Source: Streptomyces sp. BHT-5-2
GTDB lineage: Bacteria > Actinomycetota > Actinomycetes > Streptomycetales > Streptomycetaceae
Length of the DNA: 64,000 nt
Assembly: GCF_019774615.1 (NCBI RefSeq)
Contig: NZ_CP081497.1
Location: forward strand, 806,001 to 870,000
Reading direction: 5' to 3'
The position numbers were made by a program, and so were the translations under genes. The notes under the pieces were generated by a model. It was not told the DNA's origin, searched no databases, and worked only from the letters and a program-made list of their open reading frames with translations. Of this stretch, positions 52,493 to 61,852 are shown in pieces (the first letter of the stretch is position 1; the number at the start of each line of letters is the position of its first letter).

Positions 52493-53629
52493 TCAGGACA
52501 GCATATGGACCTTGTACTGCATGAACCGGTAGTTCCACGGGTCGTACCACTGGCTGACGACGATGTGGAAGTTGCCGAACGTCGAACCGGGGACGACGAA
52601 CCCGCCGTACGGAGCGGCGACGAAGTTGCCCACCTCCTGGCCCGGAGCGCCAGGCACGATCATGGTCTGCTCCAGCGTCCTGGTCAGGTCCGACGTCGGG
52701 AGCGGGAAGACCATCGCCCGGATCGACAGCGGGTTCATGTTCAACCAGGTGAGGACGTACTTGCCGTCCATGGCGCGGAAGCAGATCTCGCCCCACTTGC
52801 GGGTGCCGAACACGGTCGTCGGAGGGGCACCCCACCGCCAGCCACCGTCGGCGAAGCCCCACGGCTCGTAGGCGTCCGGGTTGCCGAGGCTCTCCTTCCG
52901 CACCCGGTGCAGCAGCATCCCCGACTCCACCTCGCGGTTGAAGACCGAGGACAGGACGTAGCAGTAGCCGTCGTCGGCCACCGCGTAGGTCTTCTGCTGG
53001 AACTGGCCGCCGTGCAGGTCCCCCGGCCACTGGCACAGGTACTCCCAGGTCTCACCGTTGTCGGTGGAACGCCAGAAGTCCGTGTGGTGGGTGTCGTAGA
53101 TGACACCGCGCATCAGGTGCATGTACATCACGCCGTCGACGACGAACACGTCGGAGGGGATCGCCGTGGTGGCCTTGTCGCCGACCGGGTTGTGCGGTTC
53201 GTCGACCAGGCTGTTGGCGTGCCCGCCGCCGACGCTCCCGTCGATGTGCAGATTGTTCAGATCCGCACTGCTGGAACGCAGGCCGACCGGGGCGCGCCAG
53301 TCGTCGGCGGGCTCACCGGGCCGCGGTACGTGGTCGCCGTTGAAGGTGTCGCCGCCGACGAACAGCATGGTGCCGTCGGGGCACCGCACGGGGATGCCGA
53401 GGTCGGTCCAGGGTGAGGCGAACGGGCCGGTCTCGGCCGGTCCGCTCAGGTTCTTCACCTTGTACGCGACCGTCGGGCTGGACGGGTCGTTCGGCCCGCC
53501 GGCCCTCGCGATCCCCGCGGTCGAACCGATGACTCCCGCCCCCACGGCGGCGCCAAGACCCAGCTTGAGGAGCTTGCGGCGGGAGTGCCCGCCGGCCGTC
53601 GCGTCCTTCTCGTCCGATGGACGTGTCAT
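52493..53629 (-). CDS. Tat-exported DUF4185 protein
   Basis: 378 aa. A twin-arginine signal (SRRKLLKLGLGAAVGAGVIG, cleavage near ARA) precedes a five-bladed beta-propeller-like DUF4185 domain: GDTFNGDH, YDTHHTDFWRSTDNGETWEY, YVLSSVF, ICFRAMDGKYVLTWLNM and a closing VSQWYDPW. Related proteins are predicted glycosyl hydrolase-like or sialidase-like, and mycobacterial D-arabinan-cleaving enzymes belong to DUF4185, so an arabinan or other furanose polymer is a reasonable guess. ATG at 53629 with GGAAAGG upstream. Convergent with the MerR gene. Confidence 0.85.
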   Translation of the reverse strand: MTRPSDEKDATAGGHSRRKLLKLGLGAAVGAGVIGSTAGIARAGGPNDPSSPTVAYKVKNLSGPAETGPFASPWTDLGIPVRCPDGTMLFVGGDTFNGDHVPRPGEPADDWRAPVGLRSSSADLNNLHIDGSVGGGHANSLVDEPHNPVGDKATTAIPSDVFVVDGVMYMHLMRGVIYDTHHTDFWRSTDNGETWEYLCQWPGDLHGGQFQQKTYAVADDGYCYVLSSVFNREVESGMLLHRVRKESLGNPDAYEPWGFADGGWRWGAPPTTVFGTRKWGEICFRAMDGKYVLTWLNMNPLSIRAMVFPLPTSDLTRTLEQTMIVPGAPGQEVGNFVAAPYGGFVVPGSTFGNFHIVVSQWYDPWNYRFMQYKVHMLS

Positions 53630-53888
53630 TGTGTCGATGCCTTTCCGAGCCGGCCCAGTTGTACGAGGAGTTGCCCTCGGTGCCACTGGCCTGGGCGAGG
53701 GCTGCCCGAGCGCTCACCTCGTCGGGAGTGCCCGACCTTAGAGACGGCCGATGAAATGACGATGACTTGGCGGTGGCCTTCCTGGCGGGACCGGGCGGGA
53801 CCGGCAGCACCGGGCGTCGAAGTCCGCTCCGGAGTGCCGCGGGCAAGCCGCATGACCGACGCAGCCGGTGGCCGTTAGGGTCGGCCGC

Positions 53889-54314
53889 ATGAGTCTGTCG
53901 AAGCGAGAACGAGAGCTGTTTCTGGCCGAACCTCATGTCGGTGCGCTGTCGGTGGTCGAGCGCCCGGACCGGGCACCGCTGACCGTCCCGATCTGGTACC
54001 ACTACACGCCGGGCGGCGAACTCTGGGTGCGCACGGGCCCCGACTCCCGTAAGGCGCGGGCGATTCGGCAGGCGGGGCGCTTCAGCCTGCTGGTGCAGCG
54101 GACCGAGCCGACCGTGCGCTACGTCTCCGTGGAAGGGCCGGTGATCAGGACGGCACCCGACAGCCACGAGCTGTCCTGGGAGATGGCCGCGCGGTACCTT
54201 CCCGAGGACAAGGTCGCCGGCTTCGTCGAGTACGACAAGGCACACCTCGGCGAGCACATCGCCATCTACATGAGCCCGGAACACTGGATCTCCTCCGACA
54301 TGGGAGCGTTCTGA
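53889..54314 (+). CDS. PNPOx-fold FMN/F420-binding protein
   Basis: 141 aa. A split-barrel flavin-binding fold: FLAEPHVGALSVVERPDRAPLTVPIWYHYTPGGELWVRTG, then KARAIRQAGRFSLLVQR and YVSVEGPVI. This is the short pyridoxamine-5'-phosphate-oxidase-like family of actinomycetes, which use FMN, F420 or haem in small redox steps. The ATG at 53889 lies 10 nt after a CCGTTAGGG stretch with only weak Shine-Dalgarno character. It is convergent with the large PKS gene, 40 bp apart. Confidence 0.87.
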   Translation: MSLSKRERELFLAEPHVGALSVVERPDRAPLTVPIWYHYTPGGELWVRTGPDSRKARAIRQAGRFSLLVQRTEPTVRYVSVEGPVIRTAPDSHELSWEMAARYLPEDKVAGFVEYDKAHLGEHIAIYMSPEHWISSDMGAF

Positions 54315-54354
54315 GCCGAACGAGACGGCCCGCCGCCCCGTATCGCATCGCCGC

Positions 54355-57300
54355 TCAGGCGTTCGCCGACGTGTGGATGCCCAGGCGTTGGTGCACCAGG
54401 CGGGCGAAATGGGTCAGCCCGCGGCCGCTGCCCAGGAGTTCGGTGGGCGCGAGCCGGATGTCGAAGTGCTCCCGGGCACGCACCAGGAATTCCGTGGTCA
54501 TCAGCGAGTCCAGACCGAGGTCCTCCAGGCCGCGCTCCGCGTCGAGTTCGTCCGGATCGGCGCGCAGCACGCCGGCGAGCAGACGGGTGAGGATGTCGGT
54601 GATGGCGCGTACGGCGTCGTCCGGGGTCATCGCGGTCAGGGAGCGCAGCAACTCCTCGCGGCCGTCGTCCGATGCGGCGAGGCCGGCCGGGACGAGAGCG
54701 GCGTAGCGCGGCGTGGCCAGGGCCGGCAGGACGCGGCGGGCGCGGGCCCAGCGATAGCGGCCGACACCGGCGACCGCGGTGTCCGTGGTGAGGAGCCGGT
54801 CGGCGGCCGCGAACGCCTCGGGCGGCGCGAGGGGTTCGAAGCCGAGGGCGGCCATACCGGCGCCGAGGTCGTTGCGGGCCACATAGCCGGTCTCGGCGAT
54901 GGGCCCCCAGGCGAGGGCGGTGGCCGCCCGCCCGTCGTGCCGACGGCGTCGGGCCAGGGCCTCCAGGTAGGCGTTCCCGGCGGCGTACGGGGCCTGCGCC
55001 GGATTGCCGGTGCCGGCGCTGACCGAGGAGTACAGCAGGAACACGTCCGGATCGAGATGGGCGGTGACGCGGTCCAGGACGTCGGCGCCGCTCGCCTTGG
55101 GGGCGAGGACGTCGGCGAAGCGGTCGTCGGTGAGCTCGGCGAGCGGGGCGTCGTCGAGGTGCATGGCGCAGTGGACGATGCCGCGCAGCGGATGGCCGGT
55201 GGCCTCGATGGTCTCGACGACCTGGCGGACGGCCCGCTCGTCGGTGACGTCGACCGCATGAGCCGTGGCGTGGACGCCGGGCCGCTGGAGGCGGTCCAGG
55301 ACGGTGGCCGCTTCCGGTGCGGTGGCCCCGCGGCGGCTGATCAGGGCGAGGTGCCGGGCGCCGCGGTCGGCGAGCCAGTCGGCGGTGGCGGCGCCGAAGC
55401 CACCGAGTCCGCCGCTGATCAGATAGGTGCCGTGCGGGTCCAGGGCCGGGAGGGCCGGGGCGGGCTCGACGGCGACGGGTTCGTCCAGCGGGTCGAAGGA
55501 GACGACCACCTTGCCGATGTGCCGGGAGTGCTGGAGGACCCGGAACGCCTCGTCCACCTGGGCCGCCGGATAGACGACGTGGGGGAGCGGACGGTAGTCG
55601 CCGTTGGTGACCCGTGCGGTGAACTCGCGCATCAGGTGGGGGCCGCGGACCGGGTCGTAGATGACGCGGTCGAGGTTGAACCCGAGGAAGGTGAGGCTGC
55701 GGTCGAAGGGGCGCAGCAGGAGGGGGTTGTTGCGGAAGACGTCGCGCTTGCCCAGTTCGATGAAGCGGCCGTTGGGGCGCAGCAGGTCCAGGCCGTGGGC
55801 GATGGCCTCGCCGCTGAGGGAGTTGACGACGACGTCCACACCCTGACCGCCGGTCAGCTCCCGGATCCGCGGTGCGAAGTCCAACGTCCTTGAGTCCAGG
55901 ACGTGTTCGACACCGAGGGTGCGCAGCAGGTCGCGCTTGACCTCGGTGCCCGCCGTGGCCATGACCCGGGCGCCCAGGCTCCGGGCACACTGGACGACGG
56001 CGAGCCCGACGGCTCCGGCACCGCCGTGGACGAGCACGGTCTCGCCGGGGACCGGCCGGGCCTGCTCCGCGAGGGTGTGGTGGACGGTGAGGAACGCCAC
56101 CGGGAAGGTCGCCGCCTCGGCGAAGCCCATGCCGTCGGGGATCCGGACGATGCTGTAGGTCGGTACGACCACGTGCGAGGCCAGCGCCGCAGGCATGAGG
56201 CCGCAGACCCGGTCGCCGGGCGACAGGCCGGTGACCTCGGGCCCGACGGCCCGGACGACGCCCGCCCCGTCGGTGCCCAGGCCGCGGCTGAGCGGGCTGC
56301 CCTCGACGGCCTCGGGCGGCAGCAGACCGTTGGCCCGCATCGGGTCGCGGTAGTTCAGGCCCACCGCGCGGATCTCCACCAGGACCTCGCCGGGGCCCGG
56401 CCGCGGGGGATCCATCGCGCGCCAGACGAGCCGGCGGGAGAGCCCCGGGTCGCGGACCTCCAGGATGTAGGGGGCGTCGGAGGGCATGGCGGCGGGTTGG
56501 TCGTACGGGCGCTCGGTCTGGCGGGGGACGAAGCGGCCGGCCCGGGTGAGCACGATCTCGTCCTCGTCGCTGGGGGACAGCAGCTCGTCCGCCAGCCGTC
56601 GGGCGTCGACGGCGGGGGCCTCGGCGCGGTCCAGGGAGATCCGTCGCAGCCGCAGGTCGGGCCGTTCGTTGGCCAGGGTGCGGGCCACTGCCCAGATGGC
56701 GGCGTCGACGGGGTGGGCGGGGCGCTCGGGGCCGGGGAACAGGCCGCTGGGGCGGGTGACCAGCCACACCTGGACGTCCGGTCCGGCGGCGGTGTCCGCG
56801 AGGGCTCGTAGGACGGCGGCACGGCGGGTGGTCCGGGAGGTGACAGTGTCGGAAGCGTCCGCCGCGGAGAGCAGCAGGACGACTCCGGGGGCGGCGTCCT
56901 CGGCGGCGAGCGCGGCGGCCCAGTCGGCCCGGCGGTCCGTGGCGGCGATCGTCCCGGCCCCGCCCAGGAGTTCGGCGAGCGCACGGGCCGTCGGTGTCTC
57001 GTCGGGGGTCTCGGTGGCGACGACCCAGGTGGTGCCGGCGGGCGGGGTGGGCGCGGCGGTTTCGGGGGGCGGGAGGTGGTCGGCGGCCGCCAGGAGCACC
57101 GAGCGGTCCTCGCAGCCCGTGCGGACGGCGCCGGTGAAGCCGCACTCCGTCAGGAGCGGCACCCAGCGGTCCGGGGGCAGCAGCCGGGTCTCCGGTCGCA
57201 GCGCGCGGTCGCGGCGCTGCCAGAAGGACTCGGTGGTGCCGAGGAGGAAGCCCGAGCGCGGTGTGCGGTGGGGTTCCGTGGCGAGCAGTACGCCGCCGGG

Positions 57301-60300
57301 CGCGAGCAGGGTGTGGACGTGGCGCAGCGCTGCGGTCAGGTCGGCGGCGGGGTGCAGGGCGTCACCGGCGAGGACCAGGTCGAAGCCGTGGCGGGGGAGA
57401 CCTTGCGAGCCCGGGTCGGAGTCCGGATCGAGGGTGCGGAAGTCCACGAAGTCATGGGCGGAGAGCCGGTGTTCGGCGAGGGCGCAGCCGGACGTGGTGG
57501 TGGCGGTGCAGGTGTAGCGGGTGCGTTCCGGAGGCAGCAGGGGCAGCAGTGCCGTGCCGAGCCCGGTGGTCCCGGCGCCGACCTCCAGCACCCGCAGCGG
57601 CCGGTCCGGCGGCCAGCGCCGCACGACCTCGGCCAGCAGCGCCCGGGCGACACGGTCGGTGCAGCGGTGGCCGGGCGCGGTGGCGTGCAACCGCTCGTAT
57701 GCGACGTCCCCGGCCGGGAGCAGCTCCAGCGGGTCCGTGGTGCCGCACAGCACCTCGGGCAGGTGCCGCAGCTGTCGGTTCAGCAGTACGGCCTCGGCGC
57801 CGAACGCCGGGTGCTCCTCGACGAGGCTGCGCAGCAACTCCGCGGGGCGGAGCGGGCCCTGGACCAGCCGCCAGCGGGCGTCGGCAGCCGGCTCGACGTG
57901 CCCGCTGCGCTCCAGGAAGGGAAGCATCAGCCGGACCAGGCGGCGGTGCTGGGGCTGGAGCCCGCCGGCCGTCAGGTCGGGGATGCCGAACACCGCGGCG
58001 GGGTCGCCGAGCAGGCCGGCGAGAGCGGCACTCCAACAGTGCGCGCCGGCCCGCTCGGCCGCGGCGACGAACCGGTCGTGGCCGGTCTCCCGCAGGGCCG
58101 TGCGCGCGGCGGTGATCCGGTCGGCGGCCGCCGCCGCGAGTTCGGCGGGAGGCGGCAGCGGCGAAGGGGCGGCCGGGGCATGCGGAGGCGGCGCGGCACG
58201 CAGCACGGTGTGCTGGACCGTGACCGGGGTGTGGTCGGTGTTGTGCATCCGCCGGGTACGGCAACCCTCGATCTCCGCGGTGACCGTGCCGTCCTCGTCG
58301 GCGTAGGTGATGTCCCAGCAGAACTCGTTCTCGGTGCGGGCACGCCGGCGCAGATGCACCAGGCCGGACGGCGCGGGGGTGCGCCAGACCCGGATCGTGC
58401 CGAACACGGACGGCAGATAGGCCCGGCCGCCGCCCATCTGCTCCTCGGCCAGTGCGACGGTGGCCTGGAGCGGGCCGTCCAGCAGCACCGGGTGCACCGT
58501 GTACCCCTCGCCGGTGCCTTCGTGGCGATAGGCGGCCACCAACTCGTCGGCACCGACGCGTAGTTCGTCGAGCAGCTGGAAGGCCGGCCCCAGCTGGAGG
58601 CCGACGCGGTGGCAGGTGCGGTAGTAGTCCGGGCGGCTGATGCGCCGCGGGCAGCGTGCGCGCAGGGCGGCGGGGTCGACCGGGTCGGGGGCGGTGCCGA
58701 GCAGGGTGCGGACCTCGGCACGGACGACCGGCTGACTCGGGGCGCCGCGGGCCTCGCTGCTGCTGATGGTCAGGACGCCGCCGTCCGGGACGACCGCGGT
58801 CTGGAGCCGGAGACCTCCCGGGTCGGGCCAGCCGAGGGGCAGCGGGCGGCCGATCTCCAGATGACGCACCTCCACCGGGCGGTCGAGCGCCAGCCGCCCG
58901 GCGGACAGGGCCATCTCGACGTATCCGGCGGCCGGCATCAGCACCGTCTCCGCGATCCGGTGGTCGCCCAGCCAGGGGACGAGCTGGGGTTCGACGGAGC
59001 CCTCCCACAACGGGTGCGGGGCGGGGAGCCGTTCGCCCAGGAGCGGATGTTCCCACAGTCCGCTGCCGCTGGTGCGCATGACGTGGTCCTGCGGGGTGCC
59101 GTTCCAGTGGCGCTCGCGCTGCCAGGGGTAGGCGGGGAGGTCGGTCACCCGGCCGGGGCGGGGGAAGTGGGCCCGCCAGTCCAGGGCGGCGCCGGCCGCG
59201 ATCAGAGCCGCCACCGCGGCCGCCATGTCCCGGGCGTCGTCGCCGTCGCGCCGCAGCGTGGGGACATGGGTGGCGTCGGTGCGGCGCACATAGGACCGCA
59301 GCACCGGATGCGGGCCGATCTCGACGACGATGTCGGCCTCCTCCGCCAGGACATGGCCGATCGCGTCGGCGAACCGGACCGGCTCGCGGACATTGCGCCA
59401 CCAGTAGTCGGCGGTCAGCTCCTCGCCGGCCAACGGTGCGCCGGTGACGGTGGAGACGAACGGGATCCGGGCCGCGCCGGGGGCCAGTCCGGCCAACGCT
59501 GCGCCCAACGGGGCGGCGAGCGCGTCCATCGCCCGGCTGTGGAAGGCGTAGTCGAGGTCCAGCTCGCGGAAGAAGACGTCCCGGGCCCGGAGTTGGTCGC
59601 CGAGCGCCGCCAGGGCCTGCGGGTCGCCCGCTACGGTGACGTCCCGATCGCTGTTGATGCCGGCGATCTCCAGGGCGCCGTCGTGGTCGGCGAGCGCCTC
59701 GCGCGCCGCCGTCTCGGACAGGCCGACCGCCGCCATCCGACCGGCGCCCGCCGTACCGCCCTGGGTGCGGCTGCGCTCGGCGATCACCCGGGCCGCCTCG
59801 TCCAGCGTCAGGGCACCGGCGGCATGGGCGGCGGCCACTTCGCCGACGCTGTGTCCGACGACGGCCGCCGGGTGCACGCCCCGGTCGGCGAGCAGGGCCA
59901 CCAGCCCCACCTGCACGGCGAACAGGGCCGGTTGGGCGATCTCGGTGCGCTGCCAGCGCGGCGGGTGCGGGCAGGCCAGCTCCGTCGCCACCGACCAGCC
60001 CGTATGGCGGGCGAGAGCCGCGTCCGCCTCCTCCACGGCCGTGCGGAAGGCCGGCTCGGTGGCGAGCAGCCCGGCCGCCATGCCGGGCCACTGGGAGGCG
60101 TTGCCGGAGAAGGCGAAGGCGACCGTCTCCCGCCGGGCCTTGCGGACCCTGGCGCCGGCGGCGGGCGCCTCCGCGAAGAGCCGCTCCAGCTCCTCGGCGG
60201 CCCGGCGGGGGCCGTCGGCCAGGACCGTGGCGCGGTACGGGTGGGCGCTGCGGCGCCGGGTGCTGGTGTGCGCCAGGTCGAAGAACTCCTCGGGCGCCGC

Positions 60301-61704
60301 TTCCCTCAGGCGCGTCGAGACCCGCTCGGCCAGTGCGCGCAGTGCCTTGGGCGAGCGGGCCGAGAGGGTCACGGGGAGCGGTCCCTCGCCCCGTTCGGTG
60401 TGCTCGGGCGGTGGTGGGGGAGTCGTCAGCACGGCGTGCGCGTTGGCCCCGCCGAAGCCGAAGGAGTTGATGCCCACCGCGGCCCTGGCCGGACGGGGGA
60501 GCTCCACGGCTTCGACGGTCGGTGCCAGGCACAGTCCGTCGAAGTCGATGGCGGGGCTGAGCGGGCGGGCGTGCAACGTGGCCGGCGCCACACCGTGCCG
60601 GAGCACCAGCAGGGCCTTGCACAGGCTCGCCATTCCGGCGGCCGGCTCCAGATGCCCCACGTTGGACTTGACCGAGCCGATCGGCAGCGGCCCACAGGTG
60701 CGGAGCTGCCCGAGCGCCCGGCCGATGGCGGCTGCCTCCGCCGGGTCGCCGGCCGGTGTGCCCGTGCCGTGCGCCTCGAAGTAGACCAGTTCGTCCGGGC
60801 TCACCCCCGCCCGCTCGTAGACCACCCGCAACAGCGCTTCCTGGGAGGTGGAACTGGGCAGGGCCATGCCCCGGGTCCGGCCGTCGCAGTTGGTGCCCGT
60901 ACCGGCGATGACCGCATGGATGCGGTCGCCGTCGGCCTGCGCGTCGGCCAGCCGCTTGAGGACGACGACACCTCCGCCCTCGGCCCGGACGAAACCGTCG
61001 GCGTCGGCCGAGAAGGCCGCGCACCGGCCGCGCCGCGACAGCATGGCCGCGTGTGAGAAGCCCGCGAAGCCGGCGGGGCCGATCAGCACGTTGACGCCGC
61101 CGACGAGGGCGGTGCGGCTGGTGCCGTCCAGCAGGGTGCGGCAGGCCCGGTCCAGGGCCACCAGCGCCGAGGAGCAGGCGGTGTCGATCGACATGCTCGG
61201 TCCGCGCAGGTCGAAGAAGTACGACAGGCGGTTCGCGGCGATCGAGAGGGTGGCGCCGCTCATGGCGTACGGGCTGGCGTAGGTGTCGAGTGTGCTCTGG
61301 AGCTGCCCGTAGGCCGGGTCGGAGATGCCGACGTAGACGCAGGTGTCCGACCCGGCGAGCGACTCGGCGGGGAGGCCCGCGTCGTCCAGCGCCTCGACGG
61401 CCATCTCCAGCAGGAGGCGCTGCTGGGGGTCGATGTAGGGGGCTTCCTTGGGGGCGATGCCGAAGTAGGCGGCGTCGAATCCGCTCACGTCGTCGAGGAA
61501 TCCTCCGGCGGCGGTGTAGCTCCGGCGTGTGCGCACGGCGCCGGGATCCACGAAGCGGGACTTGTCGAACCGGTCCGGCGGGACCTCGCCGACCAGATCG
61601 CGGCCGTCGCGCAGTGCCGCCCAGAGTCCGGCCAGGTCGGTGATGCCGCCGGGCAGTCGACAGCCGGCTCCCACCACGGCCACGGCCGCGTCGTCATGCT
61701 GCAT
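54355..61704 (-). CDS. Iterative-type PKS, KS-AT-DH-MT-ER-KR-ACP
   Basis: 2449 aa, one full reducing module. KS: Cys177 in DTACSSAL, EAHGTGTPAGD, KSNVGHLEPAAG. AT: Ser619 in GHSVGE, substrate motif YAFH (mix of malonyl HAFH and methylmalonyl YASH). DH: His915 in GDHRIAETVLMP, where the HxxxGxxxxP Gly is Glu, and DGPLQ. C-methyltransferase near 1370 (LEVGAGTTGLG). A structural KR half (1490-1680). ER near 1890 (VHGGAGAVGLAV). KR near 2095 (SGGLGGFGAAT). ACP Ser2400 in DLGLDSL. The fungal-HR-PKS order suggests iteration and a methyl-branched saturated chain. ATG has GGGAGG 5 nt upstream. There is no TE; divergent oleABC-like genes may take the chain. Confidence 0.92.
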   Translation of the reverse strand: MQHDDAAVAVVGAGCRLPGGITDLAGLWAALRDGRDLVGEVPPDRFDKSRFVDPGAVRTRRSYTAAGGFLDDVSGFDAAYFGIAPKEAPYIDPQQRLLLEMAVEALDDAGLPAESLAGSDTCVYVGISDPAYGQLQSTLDTYASPYAMSGATLSIAANRLSYFFDLRGPSMSIDTACSSALVALDRACRTLLDGTSRTALVGGVNVLIGPAGFAGFSHAAMLSRRGRCAAFSADADGFVRAEGGGVVVLKRLADAQADGDRIHAVIAGTGTNCDGRTRGMALPSSTSQEALLRVVYERAGVSPDELVYFEAHGTGTPAGDPAEAAAIGRALGQLRTCGPLPIGSVKSNVGHLEPAAGMASLCKALLVLRHGVAPATLHARPLSPAIDFDGLCLAPTVEAVELPRPARAAVGINSFGFGGANAHAVLTTPPPPPEHTERGEGPLPVTLSARSPKALRALAERVSTRLREAAPEEFFDLAHTSTRRRSAHPYRATVLADGPRRAAEELERLFAEAPAAGARVRKARRETVAFAFSGNASQWPGMAAGLLATEPAFRTAVEEADAALARHTGWSVATELACPHPPRWQRTEIAQPALFAVQVGLVALLADRGVHPAAVVGHSVGEVAAAHAAGALTLDEAARVIAERSRTQGGTAGAGRMAAVGLSETAAREALADHDGALEIAGINSDRDVTVAGDPQALAALGDQLRARDVFFRELDLDYAFHSRAMDALAAPLGAALAGLAPGAARIPFVSTVTGAPLAGEELTADYWWRNVREPVRFADAIGHVLAEEADIVVEIGPHPVLRSYVRRTDATHVPTLRRDGDDARDMAAAVAALIAAGAALDWRAHFPRPGRVTDLPAYPWQRERHWNGTPQDHVMRTSGSGLWEHPLLGERLPAPHPLWEGSVEPQLVPWLGDHRIAETVLMPAAGYVEMALSAGRLALDRPVEVRHLEIGRPLPLGWPDPGGLRLQTAVVPDGGVLTISSSEARGAPSQPVVRAEVRTLLGTAPDPVDPAALRARCPRRISRPDYYRTCHRVGLQLGPAFQLLDELRVGADELVAAYRHEGTGEGYTVHPVLLDGPLQATVALAEEQMGGGRAYLPSVFGTIRVWRTPAPSGLVHLRRRARTENEFCWDITYADEDGTVTAEIEGCRTRRMHNTDHTPVTVQHTVLRAAPPPHAPAAPSPLPPPAELAAAAADRITAARTALRETGHDRFVAAAERAGAHCWSAALAGLLGDPAAVFGIPDLTAGGLQPQHRRLVRLMLPFLERSGHVEPAADARWRLVQGPLRPAELLRSLVEEHPAFGAEAVLLNRQLRHLPEVLCGTTDPLELLPAGDVAYERLHATAPGHRCTDRVARALLAEVVRRWPPDRPLRVLEVGAGTTGLGTALLPLLPPERTRYTCTATTTSGCALAEHRLSAHDFVDFRTLDPDSDPGSQGLPRHGFDLVLAGDALHPAADLTAALRHVHTLLAPGGVLLATEPHRTPRSGFLLGTTESFWQRRDRALRPETRLLPPDRWVPLLTECGFTGAVRTGCEDRSVLLAAADHLPPPETAAPTPPAGTTWVVATETPDETPTARALAELLGGAGTIAATDRRADWAAALAAEDAAPGVVLLLSAADASDTVTSRTTRRAAVLRALADTAAGPDVQVWLVTRPSGLFPGPERPAHPVDAAIWAVARTLANERPDLRLRRISLDRAEAPAVDARRLADELLSPSDEDEIVLTRAGRFVPRQTERPYDQPAAMPSDAPYILEVRDPGLSRRLVWRAMDPPRPGPGEVLVEIRAVGLNYRDPMRANGLLPPEAVEGSPLSRGLGTDGAGVVRAVGPEVTGLSPGDRVCGLMPAALASHVVVPTYSIVRIPDGMGFAEAATFPVAFLTVHHTLAEQARPVPGETVLVHGGAGAVGLAVVQCARSLGARVMATAGTEVKRDLLRTLGVEHVLDSRTLDFAPRIRELTGGQGVDVVVNSLSGEAIAHGLDLLRPNGRFIELGKRDVFRNNPLLLRPFDRSLTFLGFNLDRVIYDPVRGPHLMREFTARVTNGDYRPLPHVVYPAAQVDEAFRVLQHSRHIGKVVVSFDPLDEPVAVEPAPALPALDPHGTYLISGGLGGFGAATADWLADRGARHLALISRRGATAPEAATVLDRLQRPGVHATAHAVDVTDERAVRQVVETIEATGHPLRGIVHCAMHLDDAPLAELTDDRFADVLAPKASGADVLDRVTAHLDPDVFLLYSSVSAGTGNPAQAPYAAGNAYLEALARRRRHDGRAATALAWGPIAETGYVARNDLGAGMAALGFEPLAPPEAFAAADRLLTTDTAVAGVGRYRWARARRVLPALATPRYAALVPAGLAASDDGREELLRSLTAMTPDDAVRAITDILTRLLAGVLRADPDELDAERGLEDLGLDSLMTTEFLVRAREHFDIRLAPTELLGSGRGLTHFARLVHQRLGIHTSANA

Positions 61705-61815
61705 CTCAGCCTCCCGTCGCCCCACGTACGACTGGTTCAGCCATCCCGGTCGACCTACCCGTTCGCTGGTCGGCTAAGGCTTATTTAACTACTTCGGGTG
61801 AACTACCCAGATACA

Positions 61816-61826
61816 TACGGAAGTTG
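61816..61826. promoter_or_regulatory. TACGGAAGTTG element
   Basis: Eleven bases identical to 35471-35481 in the split-PKS promoter region. Here it lies 27 bp before the oleA-like ATG in the 148-bp divergent region. A second, weaker TGTTGCGTC follows 3 bp later. Candidate site for a shared activator. Confidence 0.5.
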
Positions 61827-61852
61827 ATGTTGCGTCCTTTTATGGTGGCGGT

